A stretch of DNA of 64,000 nt. It comes from Komagataeibacter rhaeticus. Its GTDB lineage: Bacteria; Pseudomonadota; Alphaproteobacteria; Acetobacterales; Acetobacteraceae. Both the position numbers and the translations under genes were made by a program. The notes below the pieces were generated by a model. It searched no databases. It was not told the DNA's origin and was given only the letters and a program-made list of their open reading frames with translations. The stretch is taken from NCBI RefSeq assembly GCF_003207855.1, contig NZ_NKTZ01000001.1, positions 310,001 to 374,000 of the forward strand, read 5' to 3'. Positions 35,977 through 45,015 of this stretch are shown piece by piece. How positions within the stretch are numbered: position 1 is the first letter of the stretch; every line of letters begins with the position of its first letter.

Positions 35977-37440
35977 ATGCTGAAGGAAACAACCCTCAAC
36001 CACCTTCCCGCCGGCGTGCAGGCGCCACAGTACAGACGGGCGGAAGTGGGGCGAGGGATCGTTCACTTTGGTGTCGGTAACTTCTTCCGCGCGCATGAAG
36101 CCTGGTATGTGGACCGCTGCCTGGCCCTGCCGGGCCAGTCCGCCTGGGGCATTGTGGGCGTGGGGCTGAACGGCGGCAGGCGTGGCGAGGCCAAGGCCCA
36201 TGAATTCCAGCAGCAGGACGGCCTGTATTCCCTGACCGAGGTCGCGGCTGACGGCGCGCGCAGGGTGTCCGTTATCGGGGCGCTGCGGGAATACCTGCTT
36301 GCCCCCGCCGACCCCGAAGCCGTGCTGCGCCGCCTGGCCGATCCCGGGACCCGGATCGTGAGCATGACGATTACGGAAGGCGGCTACAACATTGACGAAA
36401 AAACCGGCGAATTCCGTCTTGATGCCCCCGCCATACAGGCCGACCTGGCCAATCCGCGCCGCCCGGCCACGGTGTTCGGCTATGTGGTGGAGGGGCTGCG
36501 CCGCAGGCGGGAGGCCGGGGTGGCGCCATTCACCGTCCTGTCGTGCGATAACCTGCGCAGCAATGGCCATATCGCCCATACCGCCTTCGTGGGGTATGCG
36601 CGCGCCCTTGATGCGGATCTGGCGGCATGGATCAATGCCAATGTCACCTTCCCCTGTTCCATGGTGGACCGCATTACCCCCGGCGTGGATACGGCCACCC
36701 GCAATGCCCTGAACGAAGCCAGCGGTCTGGAGGACGACCTGCCCGTGCTGGCGGAGGATTTCAGCCAGTGGGTGCTGGAGGACAGATTCTGCAACGGCCG
36801 CCCCGCGCTGGAAAAGGTGGGGGTGGAATTCGTGGATGACGTGGCAGGCTACGAGCAGGTGAAGGTCCGCATGCTCAATGCCGGGCACATCCTGCTGGGC
36901 GCGCTGGGACTGCTGCTGGGCTACCGCTACGCGCATGAAACGGTGGAGGACGCGGATCTGGAGCGTTTCGCCAATGCCTACTGGACCCTTGATGCCATGC
37001 CGCTGATCGACGCGCCCGCCGGGGTGGATCTGGATGTCTATCGCAGGCGCCTGCTCAGCCGTTTTTCCAACCGTGCTGTGGCGGATACGCTGCTGCGCAT
37101 CTGCAGCGATGGTGCCTCCAAGGTGCAGGTGTTCTGGACGGATACCGTGCGCCGCGCGCTGGCCCGCGGGCATGACCTGGAGCGCATTGCCTTCGGCATC
37201 GCGGCCTATCTGGAAATGCTGCGTGGCAGGGACGAGCGCGACGAAACCTACAGCCCCGTCGAACCCACGCTGGATGCCGACCAGCTGGCGCTTGTCAACG
37301 CCACGGACCTGGCGGCCGCCCTTGCCCTGCCAGCCTTTGATGGCTGGCGGGACATGGACACGACCGCACTGGACCAGGCGGTGGTCAGGGCACGCAGGGC
37401 CATCCGTGAACATGGCGTAAGGGCCGGCCTGCCACGCTAG
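35977..37440 (+). CDS. mtlK: Mannitol 2-dehydrogenase family polyol dehydrogenase
   Basis: Long-chain NAD(P)-dependent dehydrogenase interconverting mannitol and fructose or a related polyol/ketose pair, in the cytoplasm. Its 487 residues have IVHFGVGNFFRAHEAWYVD (nucleotide-binding N-terminus) and the catalytic KxxxxNxxH motif in KVRMLNAGHIL. SMVDRITPGVD is the other family signature. The start has GTGCAAGAG upstream. It follows the FUSC gene by 42 bp. Mannitol, arabitol or fructuronate substrates are possible; a polyol-type MFS transporter lies 6 kb downstream. Confidence 0.92.
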   Translation: MLKETTLNHLPAGVQAPQYRRAEVGRGIVHFGVGNFFRAHEAWYVDRCLALPGQSAWGIVGVGLNGGRRGEAKAHEFQQQDGLYSLTEVAADGARRVSVIGALREYLLAPADPEAVLRRLADPGTRIVSMTITEGGYNIDEKTGEFRLDAPAIQADLANPRRPATVFGYVVEGLRRRREAGVAPFTVLSCDNLRSNGHIAHTAFVGYARALDADLAAWINANVTFPCSMVDRITPGVDTATRNALNEASGLEDDLPVLAEDFSQWVLEDRFCNGRPALEKVGVEFVDDVAGYEQVKVRMLNAGHILLGALGLLLGYRYAHETVEDADLERFANAYWTLDAMPLIDAPAGVDLDVYRRRLLSRFSNRAVADTLLRICSDGASKVQVFWTDTVRRALARGHDLERIAFGIAAYLEMLRGRDERDETYSPVEPTLDADQLALVNATDLAAALALPAFDGWRDMDTTALDQAVVRARRAIREHGVRAGLPR

Positions 37441-37449
37441 ACGTGGCTG

Positions 37450-38025
37450 TCACGCGGCCTGATCGATCCTGCGGCGCATGGGGCAGGCATCCGCCCCGTA
37501 AGTGGCGGTAATGGCGGGAGAGATGCCGGGCATGGGCGCAAAACCCAGATGCGTCCAGACCGGCCCGGCCCCTTCGGTCGCCACCAGCGCCAGCCACCGT
37601 ATTCCCCGCGCACATGCCAGGCGTGTCATGATTTGTAATGCGGCCTGCGTGGCCCCGCGTCCGCGCAGGGCGGGAAGGAGGGCGATGTCATGCAGGTACC
37701 AGCAGTCAGGCCGTTCGGGCAGGTGGCCCAGATAGGTATCCAGCGCCGGTGGCGTGCCCATGCGCCAGGGATGGCTGAGGAGGTATCCCCCCGCCGTACC
37801 CTGCGCATCCGGCATGATCAGGCAGCCTTCGGGACAGAGCCGGTGGCGTTCGGCCAGGACATCCATGCGTTCGGGGCAGGCGGGGTGCAGCCGGTCCGCC
37901 AGCGTCATGACCGTACCCAGATCCGCCACGCGCAGGGGGCGCCAGACAGGTAAAAGCGGACCGTGCGTGGTCGTGGATCGGGGTATTGCTGGGTCCATGA
38001 CAGGAAAAACCGTTCCAGATAACAT
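37450..38025 (-). CDS. GNAT-family N-acetyltransferase
   Basis: A 191-residue acetyltransferase with the core WRPLRVADLGTVMTLADRLHP, then WYLHDIALLPALRGRGATQAALQ, which carries the acetyl-CoA loop RGRGA, and a final LGFAPMPG. The substrate is unknown. ATG 38025 is listed; ATG 37998 (MDPAIPRSTT) is as likely because neither has a strong ribosome site. It converges on the mannitol dehydrogenase gene and is divergent from the ModE-like gene. Confidence 0.85.
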   Translation of the reverse strand: MLSGTVFPVMDPAIPRSTTTHGPLLPVWRPLRVADLGTVMTLADRLHPACPERMDVLAERHRLCPEGCLIMPDAQGTAGGYLLSHPWRMGTPPALDTYLGHLPERPDCWYLHDIALLPALRGRGATQAALQIMTRLACARGIRWLALVATEGAGPVWTHLGFAPMPGISPAITATYGADACPMRRRIDQAA

Positions 38026-38079
38026 CGTTTCCGGTAGAAAGGGCCGATGGTATAGCTGCTGGCGGGAGTATGGAACACC

Positions 38080-38445
38080 ATGACGGAAATGCGTCTGACA
38101 TTAAGGCTGGACGCCAATGGCATGCCATTGCTTGGGCATGGCAAGATCCGGCTGCTCGAACAGATCGGGGAAACCGGCTCCATTTCCGGTGCGGCCCGGG
38201 CAATGGGCATGTCCTACCGGCGGGCCTGGCTGCTGGTTGAATCGATGAATAACGCCTTCGTGCGCCCGCTGGTGGCCGCACGCCCCGGCGGCGGCGGCGG
38301 GGCCGGTCTTTCCGCGGAAGGGGAGGCGGTGCTGCGGCTGTACCGTGAAATCGAGCAGACCACGCGGGCGGCCGCCCGTGGCCCGCTGGAAACATTGGCG
38401 GCCATGTGTTCATCCCCGCCTTCACAAAGCCATGAGACACCCTGA
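38080..38445 (+). CDS. ModE-type winged-helix protein lacking the molybdate-binding domain
   Basis: A 121-residue protein equivalent to the N-terminal DNA-binding domain of ModE: KIRLLEQIGETGSISGAARAMGMSYRRAWLLVESMNNAF is the classic helix-turn-helix (quoted here as KIRLLEQIGETGSISGAA, then MGMSYRRAWLLVE). A Gly-rich loop and a short dimerisation helix follow. The Mop (molybdate) domain is absent. Such short forms occur beside molybdate or oxyanion genes, but no molybdate transporter is in view. It lies 90 bp upstream of opgD. Confidence 0.86.
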   Translation: MTEMRLTLRLDANGMPLLGHGKIRLLEQIGETGSISGAARAMGMSYRRAWLLVESMNNAFVRPLVAARPGGGGGAGLSAEGEAVLRLYREIEQTTRAAARGPLETLAAMCSSPPSQSHETP

Positions 38446-38535
38446 TCACGGTCCCGCCGGTGGCCTGCGTGGCCACTGGCGGGACGTCGTGTGTCATTAT
38501 GCCTGACCAAGAAGAAACAACTGGAGTTCAATTCG

Positions 38536-40059
38536 GTGTTACGACGTGATTTCATGAAGGCGGGAACGGCGCTTGGTATCCTGTATGGCGCGACCGGCAT
38601 GCCCCTGCGGGCCGCCCGCGCGGCACAGGGCGCCAGTTTTGATTCGACAACCGTGCGCACGCTGGCGCACCAGCTCTCGCAGCAGCCCTACCAGCCTCCA
38701 TCCCAGACCCTGCCGTCCGCGCTGCGTAACCTGAATTTCGACCAGTACAATTCCATGGCGTTCCGTTCGGAACAGGCCCTGTGGCATGGCGAGAACCTGG
38801 GTTTCGATGTCGAGTTCTTTCCCCGTGGCTATCTGTATGCGCCCCGGATCGAGATGAACGAGGTAATCGATGGCCAGTCCCGTCCCATCGCCTTCAATGC
38901 CGACATGTTCACCTATAACGATCCCGCCCTGCGGGTGAACGAGGATATCGGCTTTGCCGGGCTGCGGCTGCGCGCGCCGATCAACACCCCCGACGTGATG
39001 GAGGAGTTCTGCGTCTTCCTTGGCGCCTCCTATTTCCGTGCCGTGGCCAAGGGGCAGAACTACGGCCTGTCCGCGCGCGGCTTCGCCGATGGCACGGGTG
39101 ACCCGACGGGCGAGGAATTCGCCCTGTTCCGCGCCTTCTGGCTGGAAAAGCCCAAGGCGGGGGTGGACAGCGTGGTCATCCATGCCCTGCTGGACAGCCC
39201 GTCACTGGCCGGTGCGTTCCGCTTTACCATCCGCCCGGGCGAGACGACGGTGTTTGACGTCCAGTCCTATCTCTACCCGCGCAAGGCCATTGCCCAGTCC
39301 GGCATCGCGCCGCTGACGGGCATGTTCTATTTTGATGCGAACGACCGTACGCGCGTGGATGACTGGCGCCCCGCCGCCCATGACAGCGAGGGTCTGTCCA
39401 TGTGGACCGGCAGCGGCCAGCAGCTGTGGCGGCCGCTGCGCAACCCGCGTGACCTGCAGTTCTCGGCGTTCAGTGACGTGCGGCCGCATGGTTTTGGCCT
39501 GATGCAGCGCAAGCGCGCCTTCACCGATTTCGAGGATGTCTCCCTCAACTACGAAAAACGGCCCTCGCTGTGGATCGAGCCGATCGGGGACTGGGGCGCG
39601 GGTGCGGTGGATCTGGTGGAAATTCCCACCCCCAACGAGGTGAACGACAACATCGTCTCCTTCTGGCGCCCGCAGGATGCGCTGGCGGCGGGGCATGAAT
39701 ATGTGTTCACCTACCGCATGTACTGGGGGTGGGACACGCCATGGCCCACCAAGCTGGCCCGTATCGTTGCAACCCGCGTGGGCGAGGCGACGGATGATTC
39801 GCATACCCGTTTCTTCGACCTGGATTTTGCCGGCACGCCGTTCGACAGGCTGCCCGACAACCCGCATTTCCATCTCCAGTGCCGCACTTCAGCGGGCGAG
39901 ATCCGCAATGTGGTGGTCGAGCCGGTGCCCCCCATCCATGGCTGGCGCAGTACGTTCGAGTTCGCACCGGGGGATGCCAAGGTGGCGGAACTGAACTGCG
40001 TACTGGCCGATGACAACGGGCCGGTATCGGAAGAATGGGTCTATCGATGGACACCGTAG
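38536..40059 (+). CDS. opgD: OpgD/OpgG-type periplasmic glucan biosynthesis protein (Tat-exported)
   Basis: Periplasmic protein needed for making or branching osmoregulated periplasmic glucans. GTG 38536 gives VLRRDFMKAGTALGIL, a twin-arginine signal like that of E. coli OpgD, and GGAG lies nine bases upstream; an open extension to 38491 would bury it. The body has the MdoG pattern: NFDQYNSMAFRSEQALWHG, then GASYFRAVAKGQNYGLSARG, and RNPRDLQFSAFSDVRPHGFGL split across the middle, ending in an Ig-like region. The 3' end overlaps opgH by about 25 bases. Confidence 0.93.
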   Translation: MLRRDFMKAGTALGILYGATGMPLRAARAAQGASFDSTTVRTLAHQLSQQPYQPPSQTLPSALRNLNFDQYNSMAFRSEQALWHGENLGFDVEFFPRGYLYAPRIEMNEVIDGQSRPIAFNADMFTYNDPALRVNEDIGFAGLRLRAPINTPDVMEEFCVFLGASYFRAVAKGQNYGLSARGFADGTGDPTGEEFALFRAFWLEKPKAGVDSVVIHALLDSPSLAGAFRFTIRPGETTVFDVQSYLYPRKAIAQSGIAPLTGMFYFDANDRTRVDDWRPAAHDSEGLSMWTGSGQQLWRPLRNPRDLQFSAFSDVRPHGFGLMQRKRAFTDFEDVSLNYEKRPSLWIEPIGDWGAGAVDLVEIPTPNEVNDNIVSFWRPQDALAAGHEYVFTYRMYWGWDTPWPTKLARIVATRVGEATDDSHTRFFDLDFAGTPFDRLPDNPHFHLQCRTSAGEIRNVVVEPVPPIHGWRSTFEFAPGDAKVAELNCVLADDNGPVSEEWVYRWTP

Positions 40060-42233
40060 CGGCCAGCGCCCCGCTGCAGCCACCACCCGCGGGCAATGCA
40101 GGGCCGGATACGCGGCTGCCGCAGGGCTGGAGCGCGCTGCCGCGTCCGGCTCCGCTGGACATGCCCGTCCACCCGCTGGAAGAGACGCCCGACCTGCATG
40201 GCCGGAGCCATGTGCCACCGACCGAATGGCGGCTGATCGGCCTGCGCCGCGTGCTGGTCATCGGCAGCGCCGTGGCCATGACCGGGGCCGCGGGCTACGA
40301 GATGGACCTGGTGTTCAACGCCGTGCAGCGTTCGGTGGCCGGCATGGTGATGCTGGTGCTGTTCGTGCTGCTGTTCATGTGGATCGCGCTGGCCTTTACC
40401 TCTGCCATTGCGGGGTTCTGTTCGATGCTGGCGGGCGGCGGGCTGGGGCTGGGCATTGCGCGCGGCGGCCCGCTGCCGCGCCTGCTGACCCGCACGGCGC
40501 TGCTCATGCCGACCTATAACGAGGACCCGGGCCGCGTCATGGCCGGGCTGCGCGCGACCATCGACAGCCTTGCGGCAACCCGGCAGGAACGCGCCTTTGA
40601 CGTGTTCATCCTGTCCGACACCACGGACCCCGATGTATGGGTGGCGGAGGAAGCGGCCTACATGGCCCTGTGCCGCGCCACCGGCTGGGGCGGGCGGCTG
40701 TTCTACCGCAGGCGCGCGGTCAATACCGACCGCAAGGCGGGCAATATCGCCCAGTGGGTGCGCACCTATGGCGCGGCCTACCAGCAGATGATCACGCTGG
40801 ATGCCGACAGCGTCATGTCCGGTGACGTGATCGTGCGGCTGACATCGGCCATGGAGCGCAATCCCGGTGTTGCGCTGATCCAGTCGCTGCCGGTCATCGT
40901 GAACGGACGCACCCTGTTCGCCCGCATGCAGCAGTTCGCCGGGCGCGTGTACGGGCCGCTGATTGCCCATGGCATTGCGTGGTGGCATGGATCGGAAGGG
41001 AATTACTGGGGGCATAACGCGGTCATCCGCACCGCCGCCTTTGCCGAGCAGGCGGGCATGCCGCACCTGCCGGGGCGCAAGCCCTTTGGCGGCGCGATCA
41101 TGAGCCATGACTTCGTGGAGGCCGCCCTGATGCGCCGGGGGGGCTGGGCGATCCACATGGTGCCCGCCCTGAGTGGGTCGTATGAGGAAAGCCCCCCCTC
41201 GCTGACCGATATCGCCATCCGGGACCGGCGGTGGTGCCAGGGCAACCTCCAGCATGCCAAGGTGGTGTCGGCACGCGGCCTGCACTGGGTCAGCCGCATG
41301 CACATGCTCATGGGCATCGGCTCCTATGTTACGGCACCGCTGTGGCTGGTGTTCCTGCTGGTGGGTATCGTGGTTTCGCTCCAGAGCCGTTTTTACAAGC
41401 CCGAATACTTTGGCGATACCAAGCTGCTCTATCCGCACTGGCCGCATGTTGACCCGGTTCAGGCCGAATACATGTTCATCGGCACCATGGGCGTGCTGCT
41501 GGCCCCCAAGATACTGGCCTACATCCTGCTGCTGGTTGATGGTCCGCTGCGGCGTGGCTGCGGGGGGGCGATTGCGGCGGGGGCATCCATACTGGTGGAA
41601 ACGGTGGTGGGCGGCCTGCTGGCGCCCATCGCCATGCTGATCCAGACCGGGGGCGTGCTGTCCATCCTGCTGGGGCGGGATTCCGGCTGGAATGCCCAGC
41701 GGCGTGACGCGGACGGCCTGCAGGTCATGCAGAACGTGCGGCTGTACATGATCCACACCGTTCTGGGCCTGCTGTTGGCGGGGGCGGCGTGGAGTGTCTC
41801 GCTGCCGCTGTTTGTGTGGATGCTGCCGGTTACCCTGGGGCTGGTCTGCGCCATTCCGCTGGCGGTGCTGACGGGCAGCAGCGCCGTGGGGCAGGCGTTC
41901 AGGCGGGCGCGCCTGCTGCTGATCCCCGAGGAGACGGACCCGCCGCCGGTTCTGGCCGAGGCCGTGACCTATATGGGACAGATGGCGGGCCATCCCGTGC
42001 AGGAGGCGATAGCCGCCCTGCGCGCGCGGGCCGGGCTGCTCAGGGTGCATGAGGTCATGCTGCCCCCGCCGCGCCGGCCGGGTGACCCGATCAATCCCGC
42101 CCTGCTGGTGGGACTGCTCAAGGTGCGGGAGGCCCCGGATCTGGCCAGCGCCCTGCGTATGCTCAACCGTGCGGAAAAATCAGCCGTTCTGGGCAATGCG
42201 GAAGGGTTGCAGCTGCTGGCGCGGCTGCCCTGA
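40035..42233 (+). CDS. opgH: OpgH glucan glucosyltransferase
   Basis: Inner-membrane GT2 enzyme that polymerises beta-1,2-glucan from UDP-glucose and passes it to the periplasm. A Pro-rich cytoplasmic N-terminus is followed by two helices (about 72-145). The catalytic domain has LMPTYNEDPGRV, LSDTTDPDVW, LDADSVMSGD and the processive-enzyme motif RDRRWCQGNLQ; about six C-terminal helices follow. ATG 40035 or 40047 (MDTVAAS) may start translation; both overlap the opgD stop. Fusion-free opgD-opgH order matches other proteobacteria. Confidence 0.95.
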   Translation: MGLSMDTVAASAPLQPPPAGNAGPDTRLPQGWSALPRPAPLDMPVHPLEETPDLHGRSHVPPTEWRLIGLRRVLVIGSAVAMTGAAGYEMDLVFNAVQRSVAGMVMLVLFVLLFMWIALAFTSAIAGFCSMLAGGGLGLGIARGGPLPRLLTRTALLMPTYNEDPGRVMAGLRATIDSLAATRQERAFDVFILSDTTDPDVWVAEEAAYMALCRATGWGGRLFYRRRAVNTDRKAGNIAQWVRTYGAAYQQMITLDADSVMSGDVIVRLTSAMERNPGVALIQSLPVIVNGRTLFARMQQFAGRVYGPLIAHGIAWWHGSEGNYWGHNAVIRTAAFAEQAGMPHLPGRKPFGGAIMSHDFVEAALMRRGGWAIHMVPALSGSYEESPPSLTDIAIRDRRWCQGNLQHAKVVSARGLHWVSRMHMLMGIGSYVTAPLWLVFLLVGIVVSLQSRFYKPEYFGDTKLLYPHWPHVDPVQAEYMFIGTMGVLLAPKILAYILLLVDGPLRRGCGGAIAAGASILVETVVGGLLAPIAMLIQTGGVLSILLGRDSGWNAQRRDADGLQVMQNVRLYMIHTVLGLLLAGAAWSVSLPLFVWMLPVTLGLVCAIPLAVLTGSSAVGQAFRRARLLLIPEETDPPPVLAEAVTYMGQMAGHPVQEAIAALRARAGLLRVHEVMLPPPRRPGDPINPALLVGLLKVREAPDLASALRMLNRAEKSAVLGNAEGLQLLARLP

Positions 42234-42245
42234 GTCCGCGCGTTG

Positions 42246-42698
42246 TCAGTCGGATGACGTGCCCTGCGGGGGGGCGACGGCTTCCTCCCCCTCATCCGAT
42301 CCGTCAACGGACATGATCGCATCCAGCGCGTCGCACAGTTTTTTCTGGTTGGCGCTGGCCAGCGAACCGGGACTGGCGCACAGCTTGGCCGCATCGGGCA
42401 CGCAGGATTCGGTCGCGTCCTCGTAATCCGACTCCATCACATCGTGCGCCAGTGACAGGTTGGGGTTGTGTGCCTGCTCGCTGGCTTCCTCGATCACCTT
42501 TTCCATCTTGTGCAGGTCGTCAAGCTTGTCCAGGCAGGGCTTGCTGGCCATGTCCGGCTTGAGACGCAGCACCTCCATCGCGCGCTGCACCTTCTGCGTG
42601 GCCAGGCTCTGGGCATGCGCGGTGGTGCAGGCCAGCGCGGGTGAAAGCAGCAGTGCAACCGGCAGTGCGGCAAGGCGTAGAGACAGGTTGATGTTCAC
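42246..42698 (-). CDS. Secreted small protein with four cysteines, unknown
   Basis: A 150-residue protein with a clear signal peptide (NINLSLRLAALPVALLLSP...TTAHA) and a mature helical part with four Cys residues in PCLDKL, ESCVPDAAKLCA and KKLCDAL, probably two disulphides. It ends in an acidic tail (SDEGEEAV). GTG 42698 is the likely start; an open extension to 42902 has no membrane or domain features. I do not recognise a family. It converges on opgH with 12 bp between stops and reads away from the AT-rich region. Confidence 0.7.
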   Translation of the reverse strand: MNINLSLRLAALPVALLLSPALACTTAHAQSLATQKVQRAMEVLRLKPDMASKPCLDKLDDLHKMEKVIEEASEQAHNPNLSLAHDVMESDYEDATESCVPDAAKLCASPGSLASANQKKLCDALDAIMSVDGSDEGEEAVAPPQGTSSD

Positions 42699-43451
42699 CG
42701 TGACCGTTCCGTTTGTCCATGTCCGGGCATGGGTGGATGCCGCAGGCCGTGCCTGACCCGCACGCGGGTGCGGCCCCGGCCGGGCGTGAGAGGCGGGGTC
42801 CCGACTATGGCAGGAACCACCGCCGCGCGAAAGATGGCGCATCTGGTCAATGCATATTCCGTATGCATAAAAATGCGTCCTTAAAAACCATGATATAATC
42901 ACAAAGAAACACGAATCGTGTCAAAAATTCGAAAATTCCCTTACATTCACACCTGTTTTGCAGTATAGATTGCCAACGTTGAATATATTTTTTGTGCTTT
43001 GGCGGAGGCTGGAAACTATCCCATCATTGTGAAATCGTTCGATATCGCAACGATTTTGTACATCTAGCCAAATTCTGGTCTTTCTGGCGGCGGGAGATCA
43101 CGGGATCGTGCCATATTTTGGCTGCGGTCAGGTGTTTTTTCATCGAATTGTTATGCAAGTCGTGCCACGGGGCACGTTTTCCTGCCGGATTGATGACTTT
43201 TGGCCGGTAACACGTCTGAGGAAGCAGGTTTGCCAGGCATCATGCGCTGGCGTTTTGGCGCTGGGGCCATCCATGCTTTCCCATACTGGGCCGGTCCGGG
43301 CGATTGCACGCCCGACCCTGTTGAAACTGAGGTTCCGCACTGGTGTTTCCGGAACGCCGGACAGTGCGGACGCAGCCTGCATCGACGCTCCGCAATGAGG
43401 TGGAGCCCCTCAACTTCGTGTCGGCTGCCTGTGAAAGAGGAGTATCTCCCC
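42699..43451. promoter_or_regulatory. AT-rich, palindrome-dense regulatory region upstream of the MFS gene
   Basis: About 750 bp without a convincing gene. From roughly 42850 to 43140 the sequence is far more AT-rich than the rest of the window. It holds several inverted repeats: ATGCATA/TATGCAT (42850-42868), ACACGA-A-TCGTGT (42909-42921), AAATCGTT/AACGATTT with a 9-bp spacer (43032-43056) and CGTGCC/GGCACG (43161-43176). These look like operators or leader hairpins. The MFS transcript probably has a long leader because its TTG start lies at 43452. Confidence 0.6.
43032..43056. promoter_or_regulatory. Inverted repeat AAATCGTT-N9-AACGATTT
   Basis: Two 8-bp perfect arms with the self-complementary GATATC in the spacer, 396 bp before the transporter start. 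The size and symmetry fit a dimeric regulator such as a LacI or GntR type, but no regulator gene is adjacent. Confidence 0.4.
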
Positions 43452-44768
43452 TTGAAACAGACAGACAATCTGTCCGAATCAACGTCCTTTGCTGACCGGC
43501 TGGGCATTCCCGCACCCCTGTTCTGGGGGTTCGTGGGCCTGCTGTTCTTCATGATCGGCGATGGTGTCGAAGCCGGCTACCTGGCCCCCTATCTTGAAGG
43601 CCAGGGCATTTCATCGCGCGACACCGCCCTTCTGTTCACCATCTATGGCGTGACCGTCTCGCTGTCCTCGTGGGCATCGGGGCCGCTTTCCGACCTGTGG
43701 GGCCCCAAGCGGGTCATGTGGATCGGCCTTGCCATCTGGGGCGTGTTCGAGATCGTGTTCCTGACTTTTGGCGTGGCGGTCAACAGCTATCCCATCATGC
43801 TGGCGGCCTATACCATGCGTGGTTTCGGCTATCCGCTGTTCACCTATGGCTTCCTGGTCTGGATCGCGGCGGCGACCCCGCCGCGCCAGCTTGGTTCGGC
43901 GGCCGGGTGGTTCTGGTTCGCCTTCTCCGGCGGGCTGCCCACGCTGGGTTCGCTGTTCGCCAGCTTCTCCATCCCGGTAATTGGCGAGATGGCGACGTTC
44001 TGGTCCTCGCTGGCGCTGGTCATGTTCGGTGGCCTGCTGGCGCTGCTCATGACGCATGAGCCGACCGGCTCCCGCCGTCTTGCCCCCGCGGGTACGAAAC
44101 CCGCCACGATCTTCTTCAGCTCGATCAGCATCCTGTGGCGTGAACCCAAGACGTTCATCGCCATGCTGGTGCGCGTGATCAACACGTCGTCCGAATATGC
44201 GTTCCTGGTGATCATGCCGGCGTTCTTCACGAAGGTCATCGGCTTCTCGCTGTCGCAGTGGCTGCAGCTGCTGTCGATCATCTTCCTGTCGAACATCCTT
44301 GTGAACCTGATCTCCGGCATCACGGCGGACCGTCTGGGCCACCGTACCGTTGTCGCGCTGTTCGGTGGCGTGGGGGCCGCGATTACCGTGCCGCTGTTCT
44401 ACTATGTGCCGCAGATGTTCCCCGGTAACTTCCTGATTGCCGCCGTGATGGGCGCGCTGTATGGCGCGACGATTGCGGCCTACGTGCCGCTGTCCGGTCT
44501 GGTGCCGCAGATCTGCCCCAAGGAAAAGGCGGCCGCCCTGTCCGCCCTTGGTCTGGGTGCGGGGGCAAGCACCTGGGTTGGTCCGGCCGTGGTGACGTGG
44601 TTCGAATCCTGGCGCGGGATCGAGGGGATCATCTGGATCTTCTCCGGTCTGTATATCGCCTCTGCCCTGATGACGCTGGTGCTGACCATCTCGCCTGAAG
44701 CACGTCGTTATCTTGATGAAGCCGCGGCTCGTGGTGACATTGCCGAGGAAGTGACGTTGGGGCACTGA
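43452..44768 (+). CDS. MFS transporter, polyol-permease (RbtT/DalT/CsbX-like) type
   Basis: A 438-residue inner-membrane permease with twelve predicted helices. The N-terminal half begins PLFWGFVGLLFFMIGDGVEAGYL, and the loop between helices 2 and 3 is SGPLSDLWGPKRVM, the MFS motif A variant. ITADRLGHRTV is the matching motif in the second half. Sequence style resembles ribitol/arabitol permeases, so a sugar alcohol is the likely cargo. The start is TTG 43452 with GAGGAG nine bases upstream; longer in-frame readings run into the leader. A strong terminator follows. Confidence 0.86.
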   Translation: MKQTDNLSESTSFADRLGIPAPLFWGFVGLLFFMIGDGVEAGYLAPYLEGQGISSRDTALLFTIYGVTVSLSSWASGPLSDLWGPKRVMWIGLAIWGVFEIVFLTFGVAVNSYPIMLAAYTMRGFGYPLFTYGFLVWIAAATPPRQLGSAAGWFWFAFSGGLPTLGSLFASFSIPVIGEMATFWSSLALVMFGGLLALLMTHEPTGSRRLAPAGTKPATIFFSSISILWREPKTFIAMLVRVINTSSEYAFLVIMPAFFTKVIGFSLSQWLQLLSIIFLSNILVNLISGITADRLGHRTVVALFGGVGAAITVPLFYYVPQMFPGNFLIAAVMGALYGATIAAYVPLSGLVPQICPKEKAAALSALGLGAGASTWVGPAVVTWFESWRGIEGIIWIFSGLYIASALMTLVLTISPEARRYLDEAAARGDIAEEVTLGH

Positions 44769-44819
44769 TTTCCATCCCCTGAAATCATGTGGGCCATCTT
44801 CGGGTGGCGCATACGAAAG

Positions 44820-44851
44820 CGGGCCTGCTGGCAACAGCAGGCCCGTTTTTT
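44820..44851 (+). terminator. Strong intrinsic terminator of the MFS gene
   Basis: CGGGCCTGCTG-GCAA-CAGCAGGCCCG, an 11-bp perfect stem with tetraloop, followed by six T residues. Confidence 0.95.
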
Positions 44852-44889
44852 GTTCATGTCCCGCCCGGCAGGCTGTCCATTTCAGAAGA

Positions 44890-44943
44890 GGGAGGTTTTT
44901 GGTGAGGCTTTTTTCAAAAAGCCGGCGTCCGGAAACTTTTGCC
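44890..44943 (+). repeat. Dispersed intergenic repeat, copy D (one hairpin only)
   Basis: A shortened family member: GAGGTTTTTGGTGAGGCTTTTTTC...AAAAAGCC keeps the first hairpin and the right end CCGGAAACTTTTGC, but the GCCGCC hairpin is deleted. It lies between the convergent MFS gene and the small coiled-coil gene. Confidence 0.72.
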
Positions 44944-45015
44944 AGTCGGGACAAGGGGCATGAAAAAAGGCCGGAACCTTGCGGTCCGGCCTTTCCTGTA
45001 TTGCGGGGGGTCGTG

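Noticed and set aside
34276-37413. Very long minus-strand open frame of over 1000 codons across degP, FUSC and mannitol dehydrogenase
   Set aside because: It is antisense to three clear genes, His/Gln/Arg-rich without domains, and arises from high-GC codon bias.
43200-43451. Longer N-terminus of the MFS protein from 43200
   Set aside because: It would add a Cys/Arg-rich leader unlike MFS proteins, and GAGGAG positions the TTG at 43452.
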